Shown here piece after piece: positions 26,457-34,439 of a stretch of DNA of 64,000 bases (its first letter is position 1; each line of letters starts with the position of its first letter). Made by a program: the position numbers and the translations under genes. The notes under the pieces are model-generated. The model had not been told where the DNA came from. It did not search any database and saw only the letters and a program-made list of their open reading frames with translations. The stretch is from NCBI RefSeq assembly GCF_008033135.1, contig NZ_CP041335.1:1865925-1929924 (forward strand), in the 5' to 3' direction. The stretch comes from Chitinolyticbacter meiyuanensis. Its GTDB lineage: Bacteria; Pseudomonadota; Gammaproteobacteria; Burkholderiales; Chitinibacteraceae.

Positions 26457-27112
26457 CACGGGCTGGGTAGGGGAGTGGTTGCACTGGCGGCGGCCGGTGC
26501 CTGACGGGGATCGAAGCGGGCTTCGTACAACTGGTCGCCAAAGGCCTGCGCGGCTTCTTCCAGCCGCACCCGCGAGCGGTCGGCAAACGGTTGGCGCGCG
26601 GCCAGCACGGTGTCGAAGTCGATGCGCTCATAGGCGGCGAGGATGTCCTTGCCCACCGCGTAGAGCCGGGCATTGCGCGCGGTGCAGGCATCAAGCTGGG
26701 CAACACGCTGCGTGACTTCGCCCTGCAGCCGTGCCTGTTCCTGCCGACCCGCCTGGCTGTCCTGTTGCTGGCGGCCGGCTTCGGCCTTGAGGGTGTCGCG
26801 CTCGCTGCGCACGCGTTCCAGTTCGGCCTGCGCGTCGCGCGCGGCCGCCTGGGCTTGGCGCGCCGCGGCGCGATCGGCCTGGTTCGCCGGCGCGGCAGAG
26901 CGCTTGGCCAGCTCGGCCCGGGCTGCATCGCGTGCCTGTTCGGCGGCGGCCTTGTCGGCGAGCAGCCGGGCCTGTTCGGCCTGCAGCTGGGCCAGCTGGG
27001 CGGAGGTGGCGCGCAATTGGGCACGCAGCCGCTCCTCCATGCTGTCGGCGTGGCAGGGGTTCGCCAGCAACAGGGCGAGCAGTGGGATTGCTAGGGGCAG
27101 GGCGGCACGCAT
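26456..27112 (-). CDS. Periplasmic coiled-coil protein
   Basis: A 218-residue exported protein. The signal peptide is MRAALPLAIPLLALLLANPC with cleavage near CHADS. Residues about 24-140 are a nearly continuous Gln/Ala/Glu/Arg heptad-rich helix (LRATSAQLAQLQAEQARLLA), surely coiled coil. Residues 140-195 form a more globular helical end (YERIDFDTVLAARQPFADRS), then a Pro/Ala tail. It starts two bases after the porin stop. It recalls the DUF3450 coiled-coil proteins encoded beside TtpC-type TonB systems, but I cannot claim homology. It could bridge the TonB machinery and the outer membrane. Confidence 0.7.
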   Translation of the reverse strand: MRAALPLAIPLLALLLANPCHADSMEERLRAQLRATSAQLAQLQAEQARLLADKAAAEQARDAARAELAKRSAAPANQADRAAARQAQAAARDAQAELERVRSERDTLKAEAGRQQQDSQAGRQEQARLQGEVTQRVAQLDACTARNARLYAVGKDILAAYERIDFDTVLAARQPFADRSRVRLEEAAQAFGDQLYEARFDPRQAPAAASATTPLPSP

Positions 27113-27114
27113 GA

Positions 27115-28854
27115 TCAGAACTGCCCGTTCAGTTCGAGCTGCAGCACATCGATCGACAGCGGCGGGCCGTATACCTCCTGCGCCGACAGCCAGCGGCCCT
27201 GCAGCCATACCGATTTGTCGATGGCGTAGGCGCCGCCCAGGTAGTAGCCCTTGGCATTGGTGCCGCCTAGATGGAAGTCCGGATCGTTGTAGCCGTCCGG
27301 CATCGCATCGGGCTCGATATAGCGGTAGCCGACGACAATGTTCCACTCGCGCGGTTGCTGCAGCACCGGCTTGCCCAGCGTGGCCTGCAGCTGGATCGCG
27401 TCGGCGCCGCTCTTGATGTTGCCGTCGCCATCGAGGTTGTTGACGATGCCGCCTTGCGCCTGGCTTGCCATCCGGTCGGCGTCGTAGTCCAGGTTGTGCA
27501 CGTACTCGCCTTCGAGCTTGAGCCCGGTGCCGCCGAACACCTGCGTTTCCCACTGCAGATTCAGGTCCAGCAGGTTGAAGTCCGAGGCCAGCCCCACGTA
27601 TTGCGGCTGTGGCGTGCCGAGCGGATCGGCCGGGTTGAGCACGACATTGCGCAACAGCATCAGCGTGTTGCCCTTCTGCATGAAGGCCGGGCGCGACCAG
27701 TCGGTGCTGCATTCGGTCTGGCCCAGGTACAGCGGGCACGGGTCCGACAACTGGCCGCGCACGTTGTTGAAGTCGTACCACGCCAGCGCGCCGCGCAGCC
27801 GGTTGCGGTTGTCCAGCTTCCATTCGCCGCCGATCTGCGCGCCATACAGCCATTTGTCGTGGCTGGAGGATTTGTCCTGGCTGCTGCTGGGGAAGCTGTC
27901 GCTGCTGTATTCGAGCGGCATCACACCCAGCGTGCCGAACAGCGTGAAATTCGGATTCAGCGGGTAACGGCCCTGCGCGGCCAGGCCGTCGAAGGCCAAG
28001 TCGCTGGCGAACAGCAGCGGCGTGGAAAGGTAGGGGTTGGCCATGCGGCCGGCGGTGAAAGCGAACTTGTCGTTGGGGCGGTAGGTGATCCAGCCCTGGT
28101 CCAGCCACAGGTCCTTCTTGCTCATGCCGCCGCCCAGCAGCTGGCTGGTCGACACCGGGTTGTTGTCGTTGCCGGTGGCCAGCCGCAAGCCGGCCTGGAA
28201 CTGCTCGGAGATCTGCGCGTTCACGCCAAGGCGGGCGCGCAGCTTGAGCTGGTTGTCGCGATCCTCGCGGGTGTTGAGGAACGGCGGGTTGCGCGGATTG
28301 GTGCTGACATTCACGTCGTACGGCCCGTTGCGGTTCAGCGCGGCGAAATCGATTTCCTGGTTGCTGTTGCCGTTCGAATAGAACTGGAACTGGTCACGCA
28401 CCCGGATATCGCCATAGAAGGTAAATCGGTTCACCCAGTTCGGCAGCGGATCGGGCTTGGCCCAGCCGTCGGCCTTGGCCTGGGCCAGCACCTGGTCGCG
28501 TGCGTTGGCGGCGATGTCGTCCTGCACTGCCTGCGGCACGTAGCGCACGTGTACGTCGCCCTTGGCGGCTCCTGCGCCTGCGGCGGCGGCACCGGCCACT
28601 GCGCCAGCGGCTGCCGGTGCCGCTGCGGCGCTGCGGGCGGCACCCGCTTCGGCTTCGGCCTGGGCGATCAGTGTGTCGGCCTCGGCCTGGGTGATCAGGC
28701 CGCGCTGCACCATCAGCCGGATCAGGTTCATCACCGCGTTCTCGCTGGGCGCCGGCGCGGCATGGGCGGGCAGGGCGATGGCGGCGGCCAGCAAGGCGGC
28801 TGCGACGGGGCGGATGCGCCACCGGGCGGTCGTCGTGGCGGATGAGGACATCAT
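27115..28854 (-). CDS. Putative outer-membrane porin
   Basis: A 579-residue outer-membrane protein, start ATG 28854 with AGGGAG six bases upstream. The signal peptide ends near LPAHAAPAP. A short helical segment (NLIRLMVQRGLITQAEADTL) and an Ala-rich stretch follow. From about residue 135 there is a beta-barrel of alternating hydrophobic strands (FTFYGDIRVRDQFQFYSNGN, LRARLGVNAQISEQFQAGLR, AFTAGRMANPY) ending in the canonical aromatic QLELNGQF. This fits the 'putative porin' (Porin_5-like) family. It lies inside the TPS/ExbBD operon, between tonB and the coiled-coil gene. That suggests a structural role in that system rather than general nutrient uptake, but this is inference. Confidence 0.85.
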   Translation of the reverse strand: MMSSSATTTARWRIRPVAAALLAAAIALPAHAAPAPSENAVMNLIRLMVQRGLITQAEADTLIAQAEAEAGAARSAAAAPAAAGAVAGAAAAGAGAAKGDVHVRYVPQAVQDDIAANARDQVLAQAKADGWAKPDPLPNWVNRFTFYGDIRVRDQFQFYSNGNSNQEIDFAALNRNGPYDVNVSTNPRNPPFLNTREDRDNQLKLRARLGVNAQISEQFQAGLRLATGNDNNPVSTSQLLGGGMSKKDLWLDQGWITYRPNDKFAFTAGRMANPYLSTPLLFASDLAFDGLAAQGRYPLNPNFTLFGTLGVMPLEYSSDSFPSSSQDKSSSHDKWLYGAQIGGEWKLDNRNRLRGALAWYDFNNVRGQLSDPCPLYLGQTECSTDWSRPAFMQKGNTLMLLRNVVLNPADPLGTPQPQYVGLASDFNLLDLNLQWETQVFGGTGLKLEGEYVHNLDYDADRMASQAQGGIVNNLDGDGNIKSGADAIQLQATLGKPVLQQPREWNIVVGYRYIEPDAMPDGYNDPDFHLGGTNAKGYYLGGAYAIDKSVWLQGRWLSAQEVYGPPLSIDVLQLELNGQF

Positions 28855-28889
28855 TGCGAGCTCCCTGGTTGTGATCTTGTGTTCATGGG

Positions 28890-29582
28890 TCATCCCGGTC
28901 GCCGGCCACTGATGGCCACGCGGGCGGGGAAGTGCTGGCTGGCCGAGGGCCGCTCGTCCAGCTGGCCGATGTCGCGCAGCGTCGCCAGCACCGCGGCGTC
29001 GGTATCCGGATTGCCGCTGGAGCTGACCAGTCGCGCATCGGTGAGGCGGCCCTGGGCGTCGAGCCAGATATCCACCTGCAGGCGGAACACCAGCCGGCGG
29101 GTGCGTTCGTCCGACTGCAGGCGGCGCTGCAGCGCATAGCTCAGGTACTGGCCGTAGGTGGCATTGCCTCCGGTGCCGCCGTTGCCAGTACCGCCCATGC
29201 CGCCACCGCTGCCCGCACCGATGTTGAAGCCGTCGTTGCCGGCCTGGCCGGCGGCATCCATCGTCATCGGCTGCGCTGCATCGTTGGCGGGCTTGGGGGC
29301 GTCGTCTGGCTTGGGGGCATCGAGCGGCTTGGGGGCCACCTCGGGGACCTCCTGCTCCGGCTGCGTCTCCTCGGGCGGCTGTTCCTCCGGCGGTGGTGGC
29401 GTCGGTTGCGGTGGCAGCGGCACGATGGTGGAGAGCGTCGGCGCCTCGCGGCGCATGCCGCTCTGGTCGTGGGCGAAATGCCAGACCAGCCAGCCCAGCA
29501 GTGCCAGCACCAGCACGCCGAGCAACGGCCCGAACCAGCGCGGCAGGCCGGTGCGGGTGAGCGCCATCGCCGCTGCGCTCAT
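28890..29582 (-). CDS. TonB-family energy transducer
   Basis: A 230-residue protein with classical TonB layout. A cytoplasmic N-terminus and single transmembrane helix (about 15-37, WFGPLLGVLVLALLGWLVWH) lead to a Pro/Glu-rich periplasmic spacer (PPPPEEQPPEETQPEQEVPE), a Gly-rich hinge (GAGSGGGMGGTGNGGTGGN) and a C-terminal domain (YALQRRLQSDERTRRLVFRL, WLDAQGRLTDARLVSSSGNP). The ATG overlaps the exbD stop by one base (TGATG), so the two are translationally coupled. It presumably couples the proton-driven ExbB/ExbD channel to an outer-membrane partner, here possibly the TpsB, the porin or the exoprotein itself. No TonB-dependent receptor gene lies in the window. Confidence 0.88.
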   Translation of the reverse strand: MSAAAMALTRTGLPRWFGPLLGVLVLALLGWLVWHFAHDQSGMRREAPTLSTIVPLPPQPTPPPPEEQPPEETQPEQEVPEVAPKPLDAPKPDDAPKPANDAAQPMTMDAAGQAGNDGFNIGAGSGGGMGGTGNGGTGGNATYGQYLSYALQRRLQSDERTRRLVFRLQVDIWLDAQGRLTDARLVSSSGNPDTDAAVLATLRDIGQLDERPSASQHFPARVAISGRRPG

Positions 29583-30022
29583 CACTGTGCTCCTGCCTGA
29601 GCGGTGGTGGGCTTGCCGGTGACAAGGCCCACCTGGCTCAGCTCCAGCTTGCGCAACAGGTCGAGCACCTCGATCACCTTGCGGTACTGCACGCTGGCAT
29701 CGCCGCGCACGATCACCGGGAAATCGGGCTTGACCGCTTTCTCGGTACGCAGCCGGCTCTCCAGCTCGTCAAGCGTGACCGGGTAGGCGTCGAGGAACAG
29801 CTGGCCGGCATCGTTGATCGAGATCGATTTGGTCTGCGATTCGGACAGCGCCACGCTGGCGCTCGCCTTGGGCAGGTCGACGCGGATGCCGGCGATCTGC
29901 GCGGTGGCGGTGAGGATGAACATCACCAGTACCACCATCAGCACATCGACCAGCGGGGTGATGTTGATGCTGTCGACGGCGGCGTCTTCGTCGTCGTCAT
30001 GGGTCGAGGTCGTCAGGGCCAT
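29582..30022 (-). CDS. exbD: ExbD/TolR family biopolymer transport protein
   Basis: A 146-residue inner-membrane protein. NITPLVDVLMVVLVMFILTA (about 20-39) is the single helix with the conserved aspartate (D26), equivalent to the proton-carrying Asp of E. coli ExbD. The periplasmic domain (SISINDAGQLFLDAYPVTLD, VIVRGDASVQYRKVIEVLDL) is typical. It begins seven bases after the ExbB-like gene and overlaps tonB by one base. It should form the proton channel with the neighbouring DUF2341-ExbB fusion. Confidence 0.93.
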   Translation of the reverse strand: MALTTSTHDDDEDAAVDSINITPLVDVLMVVLVMFILTATAQIAGIRVDLPKASASVALSESQTKSISINDAGQLFLDAYPVTLDELESRLRTEKAVKPDFPVIVRGDASVQYRKVIEVLDLLRKLELSQVGLVTGKPTTAQAGAQ

Positions 30023-30029
30023 GGCGTGC

Positions 30030-31856
30030 TCACATCACCGGCTGCGGGCGCGATTTGGGCATGGGCGAGCCCACGGCAGCGCCGGCACCATGCTGTGCTG
30101 GCGGCGGTGCATAGGCCGGGCCGTCGTCGCCATGCAGCTCGGCCAGCCGGCTGACGAACTCGTCGACGAACACCCGCATGTCGGCGATGGCGCCCTTGTT
30201 GCGGTTGACGAGGTGGTTGTAGCCGAACAGCGCCGGGATCGCGACGAACAGGCCCATGGCGGTGGCGAGCAGCGCCGCCGCCATGCCGGGCGCCACGGCA
30301 TTGATGTTCACGTCGCCGGCCATGGCGGCTTGGGCGAACACCAGCATGATGCCGATCACGGTACCCAACAGGCCGATGTAGGGGCCGCCAGCAATGGCAT
30401 TGGACAGCCCGCCGAGGTTGCTGCCGAGCTTGAGGTTCTCACGGGTGCGCGCGGCATCCATCGACACCCGGATCGCCTCGATGGTCGCGGTCGAGATGAC
30501 GCGGGTATCGGCGCCCTGGTTGCGGCGGGCGCGGATCTCCTTGATCGCCACCTCGTAGAGCCGCCACAGCGAGGCCTCGCCATGGGTGGCGGCGGCGCCG
30601 GCCTCGTCGGCCAAGAGTTCCAGCCGGGTGCCGATCTGGGCGAAGCGCTCGCGGAACGCCAGGTTGGCGCGGTTCAGCCGGCCGACATAGCGATTCTTCT
30701 GCACCATCACGTACCACGAGTGCACGGCCATCAGCGCGAGGATGGCGATGATGATCCAGGCATCGACCGGCACCGACTTGAAGATGAAGCCGAACGGGCC
30801 GAAGCCGACGCCGGAGGCTTGCTCGTCCACGCCATAGCTGACGAACTTGCTCTCGGCACCCTGGGCCAGCGCATCGGCCTGGATGGCGAGCGCAGGGCGG
30901 GTGACGCGTGACAGCCGCACCTCGTCGAGCGCACCGCGGAAATTGGCGCCGGCTTCGTCGATATCGCCGCCGAGCGCCGCCGGGCCGTTGAGCGCGGGCA
31001 GCGCGGCGGCGAGCTGCGCTGCCGGCTTGCCAGCCACGTAGAGCGTGAGCTGGCCATTGCCGGCGGTGACGGCCAGGTGCTGCCACTGGCCGGCCGCCAG
31101 CGGCTGGCCGGCGCTGGCCTCGCTGCCATTCACCGACACGTAGGGCTTGCCTTCGCGCAGGCCGATCAGCAGCGACTGGTTGGCGGCCCGGCGCGCGTAG
31201 ATCAGCTGGTTGCCGCTGGCTTCCTCCCTGCGCACCCAGCTGCTGAAGCTGAAGCTGCCGCCAGCGCTGGTGGCCAGGGCCGCAGTGGCTGGCACGGTGA
31301 CGCGCTGACCGCCGAACAGCGCGGCCTTGGCGATCACGCCGTCGATGCGGCCCGCCGGCACGCCCTGGCCGGCATGACCGTAGCCGGTGGCATCGCGCGG
31401 TGCGCCGTCGGCCTCGTCGAAGTGATAGACCAGCGTGTAGTCGGCATCGAACACCTGCTTGCCGCTGCTGGTGGCCGGTGCCTTCGGGTTGCCGTAGTAG
31501 AGCCAGAGGTCCCGGCGCTGGCCACCAGCCACGTCCGGCAGGTCCACCCACAGGTAGGCCACGCCGAGCAGCGGATCGAAATGCTCGATCTGGTAGTTGA
31601 GCACCGTCTTGTCGTCGGCAGCGACGAGGCGGATGTCGCGGCCATCGTCGGCGATGCCGTCGAAATTGAAATTGCCGGTATGCAGACGTAGCAGCACCGG
31701 GGTGCGGCCCAGCGCCTGGGGCAGGTTGGCGCCTTGTAGCGTGGTGTCGATGGCCACCGCCTTGCGGTAGCTCCAGTCGGCGTTCCACCAGGCGGCTGCC
31801 TGGCTGCTTAGCAGCGCGCCCGCCAGGGCCAGCAGGCCGATCAGGGATTTGTTCAC
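30030..31856 (-). CDS. DUF2341-LamG-ExbB/TolQ fusion, proton channel with periplasmic head
   Basis: A 608-residue chimera, GTG start with GAGG about seven bases upstream. Residues 1-22 are a signal sequence. Residues 23-125 match DUF2341 (WWNADWSYRKAVAIDTT, RRDLWLYYGNPKA). Residues 142-325 form a LamG/concanavalin-like jelly roll (LVYHFDEADGAPRDATGYGH, GQWQHLAVTAGNGQLTLYVA, GALDEVRLSRVTR). A first transmembrane helix at about 365-386 leads to a MotA/TolQ/ExbB domain (430-550) with AGGPYIGLLGTVIGIMLVF and APGMAAALLATAMGLFVAIP. The tail is Pro-rich. Ordinary ExbB has only the last part; the extra 360 residues would lie in the periplasm. The closest functional parallel I know is TtpC of Vibrio TonB2 systems, also an ExbB with a long periplasmic extension, though of different sequence type. 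Confidence 0.9.
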   Translation of the reverse strand: MNKSLIGLLALAGALLSSQAAAWWNADWSYRKAVAIDTTLQGANLPQALGRTPVLLRLHTGNFNFDGIADDGRDIRLVAADDKTVLNYQIEHFDPLLGVAYLWVDLPDVAGGQRRDLWLYYGNPKAPATSSGKQVFDADYTLVYHFDEADGAPRDATGYGHAGQGVPAGRIDGVIAKAALFGGQRVTVPATAALATSAGGSFSFSSWVRREEASGNQLIYARRAANQSLLIGLREGKPYVSVNGSEASAGQPLAAGQWQHLAVTAGNGQLTLYVAGKPAAQLAAALPALNGPAALGGDIDEAGANFRGALDEVRLSRVTRPALAIQADALAQGAESKFVSYGVDEQASGVGFGPFGFIFKSVPVDAWIIIAILALMAVHSWYVMVQKNRYVGRLNRANLAFRERFAQIGTRLELLADEAGAAATHGEASLWRLYEVAIKEIRARRNQGADTRVISTATIEAIRVSMDAARTRENLKLGSNLGGLSNAIAGGPYIGLLGTVIGIMLVFAQAAMAGDVNINAVAPGMAAALLATAMGLFVAIPALFGYNHLVNRNKGAIADMRVFVDEFVSRLAELHGDDGPAYAPPPAQHGAGAAVGSPMPKSRPQPVM

Positions 31857-31881
31857 GTCAGACCTCGTTGGGAAGGCATCG

Positions 31882-33447
31882 TTAGAAACTGGCGCGCACG
31901 TCGATATGCAGTCGACTGTCGTGCCGCTCGGTGTTGGGGCCGTCGCGCAGTGCCCAGGCCCAGTCCACGTTGCCGGTCAGGTAGCGGAACAACTGGAAGC
32001 GCGTGCCGATGCCGACGCTGGCGAGGCTGAAGTCGTCCTGTTGCTCGGGCAGCGGATCGATCAGGTAGACGGCGCCGATATCGGCGAAGCCGTAGAAGCG
32101 CAGCTCGTCGACCGCTTCGCCGAGCCGGGCCGACAGCGTTGGCGTGCGGGCTTCGAAGCTGGCACGACCGCCGTAGTCGCCGGTGGCCTCGGCCGAGAGA
32201 TAGCCACGCACGCTGCTGGCGCCGCCGATGGCGAACTGCTCGTTGCTGACGAGTGGGCCGGACGCGGCCTGCAGATTGACCCTGGTGCCGAGCTCCCAGC
32301 CGCCGGCGAAGGTGTCGGTGCGGCTGAAGTCGGCCTTGAAGACAAGGAAATTGGGCGATGCGTTGTAGCGCTGGGCATCGAACTCGTCCCAGCCGCTACC
32401 GTAGCCGAACAGTTCCTTCGCGCCGGCAGTCAGGCCGAGGCCAAGCGTGGTCTGTGCCGCCTCGCCCCAGTGCATGCCGTTGTACGACAGCACCAGCGGG
32501 GCATAGCGGATCGGCACCTGGTTGGCCTCGTCGCCGAAGTAGAGCCGCTGCTGGTAATCCTTGAAATCGATGCCGGCCGACAGCGTGTGGATCCAGCCAT
32601 CGCTGCCCGGTGGGCGATAGAGGCCGGCGAAGCCGACGGTATGGCCGCGCCCGAGCACGTTGGTGCCGCCGAGCGTGGCCACCTCGCTGTCGGACTTGTA
32701 GCCGGACAGTTGCAGACTCCAGCGGCTATCCGGCAACGGTGCCAGATAGTTGCCGGACCAGACGCGTACCTGATCGTTGTCCTGCGGCGCCGAGTAATAG
32801 GTGAGCGAGAACGCGTGGCCGGCTTGCCACAGGTTGTCGTGCCCGACCGTGACCGAGGCGCGCCAGTGCTCGGTGTCGGCACTGTAATCGTTGTTCACGC
32901 CCACGCTGCCGCGCCACGGCGACTGGTCTTCCACCTTGAGTTCCAGGTCCAGCGTGCCCGGCAGTACGCCCGGCCGCAGCAACGGCACCACCTGCCGCCC
33001 CGCGGTCTGGTTGAGGGCCGTCAGTTGCTGCTGCGCGGCGTTGAAGTCCGGCACCTTGCCTTCGGCCAGTGCCGGCACCTGGTCGCGGATCAACAGCGGC
33101 GCCGTGTACTGCGCACCGGTGACGCGCACCCGGCCGATGGTCGATTCGCTCACTTCGAGCCGCACCACGCCGTCGACCACCCGTTGTGCGGGCACGTCGA
33201 CCACCACTGACTGGAAGCCGCGTTCCTGGTAGACCTTGAGCAGCGCATCGCGTGCCGCATACACATCCTGCAGCGAGCGATCCGGCCCCATGTGTGGGTA
33301 GACCGCACGCTCGATCTCTTCGCTGCCGAGCACGGTGTTGCCGGATACCACGTACTCCAACACCTCGAAGCGATCCGGTACCGGCACTTCCGCCATGGCG
33401 GTGGTCGCGAGCAGTGCCAGCAGCATGCCGGAATACCACGATTTCAA
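31882..33447 (-). CDS. TpsB outer-membrane transporter (ShlB/FhaC/HecB family)
   Basis: The Omp85-superfamily partner that secretes the TpsA exoprotein. POTRA domains occupy about residues 30-190 (VPDRFEVLEYVVSGNTVLGS, then RVRVTGAQYTAPLLIRDQVP). A 16-strand barrel follows with the diagnostic VRGY (in SSVRGYLSAEATGDYG) and FADIG motifs, ending in HIDVRASF. The frame is open to 33687, but only a TTG at 33447 gives a sensible signal peptide (MKSWYSGMLLALLATTAMA); ATG 33426 is possible. With TTG the protein is 521 residues. It is first in the operon and followed after 25 bases by the ExbB fusion. The divergent regulatory region upstream is AT-rich. Confidence 0.9.
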   Translation of the reverse strand: MKSWYSGMLLALLATTAMAEVPVPDRFEVLEYVVSGNTVLGSEEIERAVYPHMGPDRSLQDVYAARDALLKVYQERGFQSVVVDVPAQRVVDGVVRLEVSESTIGRVRVTGAQYTAPLLIRDQVPALAEGKVPDFNAAQQQLTALNQTAGRQVVPLLRPGVLPGTLDLELKVEDQSPWRGSVGVNNDYSADTEHWRASVTVGHDNLWQAGHAFSLTYYSAPQDNDQVRVWSGNYLAPLPDSRWSLQLSGYKSDSEVATLGGTNVLGRGHTVGFAGLYRPPGSDGWIHTLSAGIDFKDYQQRLYFGDEANQVPIRYAPLVLSYNGMHWGEAAQTTLGLGLTAGAKELFGYGSGWDEFDAQRYNASPNFLVFKADFSRTDTFAGGWELGTRVNLQAASGPLVSNEQFAIGGASSVRGYLSAEATGDYGGRASFEARTPTLSARLGEAVDELRFYGFADIGAVYLIDPLPEQQDDFSLASVGIGTRFQLFRYLTGNVDWAWALRDGPNTERHDSRLHIDVRASF

Positions 33448-33680
33448 TTCAAATCCGATTTTTCTTACATAATCGATGCTGGAAAGCGCATTCCGCTGCG
33501 ATGAATTGGAGTGGGCGGGAAAATGAGTAAGAATCGGCAACGGCCGAAAGGGATGCTGGCGTTGCCTGCTACAAATCGAATCGGTAATACGCATTTTGCT
33601 GATATTGTCCGGTGAACGCATCGGCGCGCATGTCGCTCTTGAAAATCTGCCGGATGGTGCATCAGCAAAATGACGTCTTT

Positions 33681-33709
33681 TTGACAAAACAAATGCAGAC
33701 GTATATCGA
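33681..33709 (+). promoter_or_regulatory. Candidate sigma-70 promoter for the small exported protein
   Basis: A perfect TTGACA (33681-33686) is followed by TATATC/TATCGA-like sequence at 15-17 bases. It would produce a leader of about 130 bases for the gene at 33846. The -10 is poor. Confidence 0.4.
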
Positions 33710-33733
33710 TCTAAACGGGTGCATCAGATTAAG

Positions 33734-33746
33734 CTGAATAATTCAG
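33734..33746. repeat. Palindromic operator candidate
   Basis: CTGAAT-A-ATTCAG is a perfect 13-base palindrome midway in the divergent region, partly overlapping the candidate minus-strand promoter of the TPS operon. It could be a binding site for a dimeric regulator; no regulator gene is adjacent. Confidence 0.35.
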
Positions 33747-33845
33747 AATATTTGAATTTCAATGCCACAAGATATAGTGGAAACATGAAATATGGGCTGT
33801 TCATTGCAGAATCGGATTGCCCATCGCTACCTTGATGGAGCCGCC

Positions 33846-34181
33846 ATGCCACCCGGTCTTACAAAGCTGCGCCGCGTTGTGCCTGCCATGCTGCTGGCGG
33901 CTTGCCACAGTCTTGCCTGGGCGGGCGACGGCTGCATCGACGTGGAGGTGGATGGCTACCGCGCGCTTTCGCTCGATTGCCTGAATGTGCTGCTGCAGCC
34001 GCCGCAAGCGCCGCTGCCGAACTTGTCCGACGCTTCGCCCGCCGTTCCGCCGCCCAATCGCCTCGGCTTGTATACCCGCGCCGCCACTGCGATTCAGCTT
34101 GGGCGCAATTTCGGAAAATCGGCATTCCCTGAAAGACCGCCACGCAACACTGGCTATTCCCCATTGCTGCAGAACCGTTGA
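33846..34181 (+). CDS. Small exported hypothetical protein, divergent from TpsB
   Basis: A 111-residue protein, start ATG 33846 with GGAG five bases upstream; the frame reaches back to 33792. The signal peptide runs over LRRVVPAMLLAACHSLAWAG. The mature part has a compact beginning with two cysteines (GDGCIDVEVDGYRALSLDC, probably one disulfide), then a Pro-rich stretch (QPPQAPLPNLSDASPAVPPP) and a basic polar tail. I do not recognise the family. It is transcribed divergently from the TPS operon and shares its regulatory region, so a connection is plausible but unproven. Confidence 0.6.
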   Translation: MPPGLTKLRRVVPAMLLAACHSLAWAGDGCIDVEVDGYRALSLDCLNVLLQPPQAPLPNLSDASPAVPPPNRLGLYTRAATAIQLGRNFGKSAFPERPPRNTGYSPLLQNR

Positions 34182-34439
34182 TCGCTGCCCGAAGGCAGGG
34201 GGGTGTCGCCATATCCCGGTGGGTGGCGTATTCATTGCCTTTGATTGCCGTGATCAACGCAATTCGATGAAGCCCGCGTTTCATTTGCATGCCATTCCGG
34301 TGAAATGACACTCGCTACGATGCTGGCATAGAAGAATTGTCATTATTCGCCGCAACAATCCGCTCGCCCGGCATAGACGGCGATCACCCCGGCTGGGCTA
34401 TTTCCCGATCCCGATTCGATACAGCGAAAGGAAATCACC

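Larger units (their letters stand above)
33448..33845. other. Divergent regulatory region upstream of the TPS operon
   Basis: About 400 AT-rich bases between the TpsB start and the small exported protein. It contains a direct repeat GGTGCATCAG (33656-33665 and 33718-33727), a perfect palindrome CTGAATAATTCAG (33734-33746), and a plus-strand -35-like TTGACA at 33681. On the minus strand TTGAAA followed 16-17 bases later by TATTCA could promote the TPS operon. No gene is supported inside it. Confidence 0.5.

Noticed and set aside
27271..28845. A 524-codon plus-strand frame opposite the porin gene
   Set aside because: The opposite strand encodes a clear signal peptide and beta-barrel with aromatic C-terminus. 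The antisense frame is Val/Gly/His/Gln-rich without any motif.
34328..34350. Sigma-54-like promoter (TGGCAT...TTGT) upstream of the PEP-CTERM gene
   Set aside because: Such promoters are known for some PEP-CTERM genes, but the spacing between the two elements is seven instead of five bases and the -12 element lacks GC.
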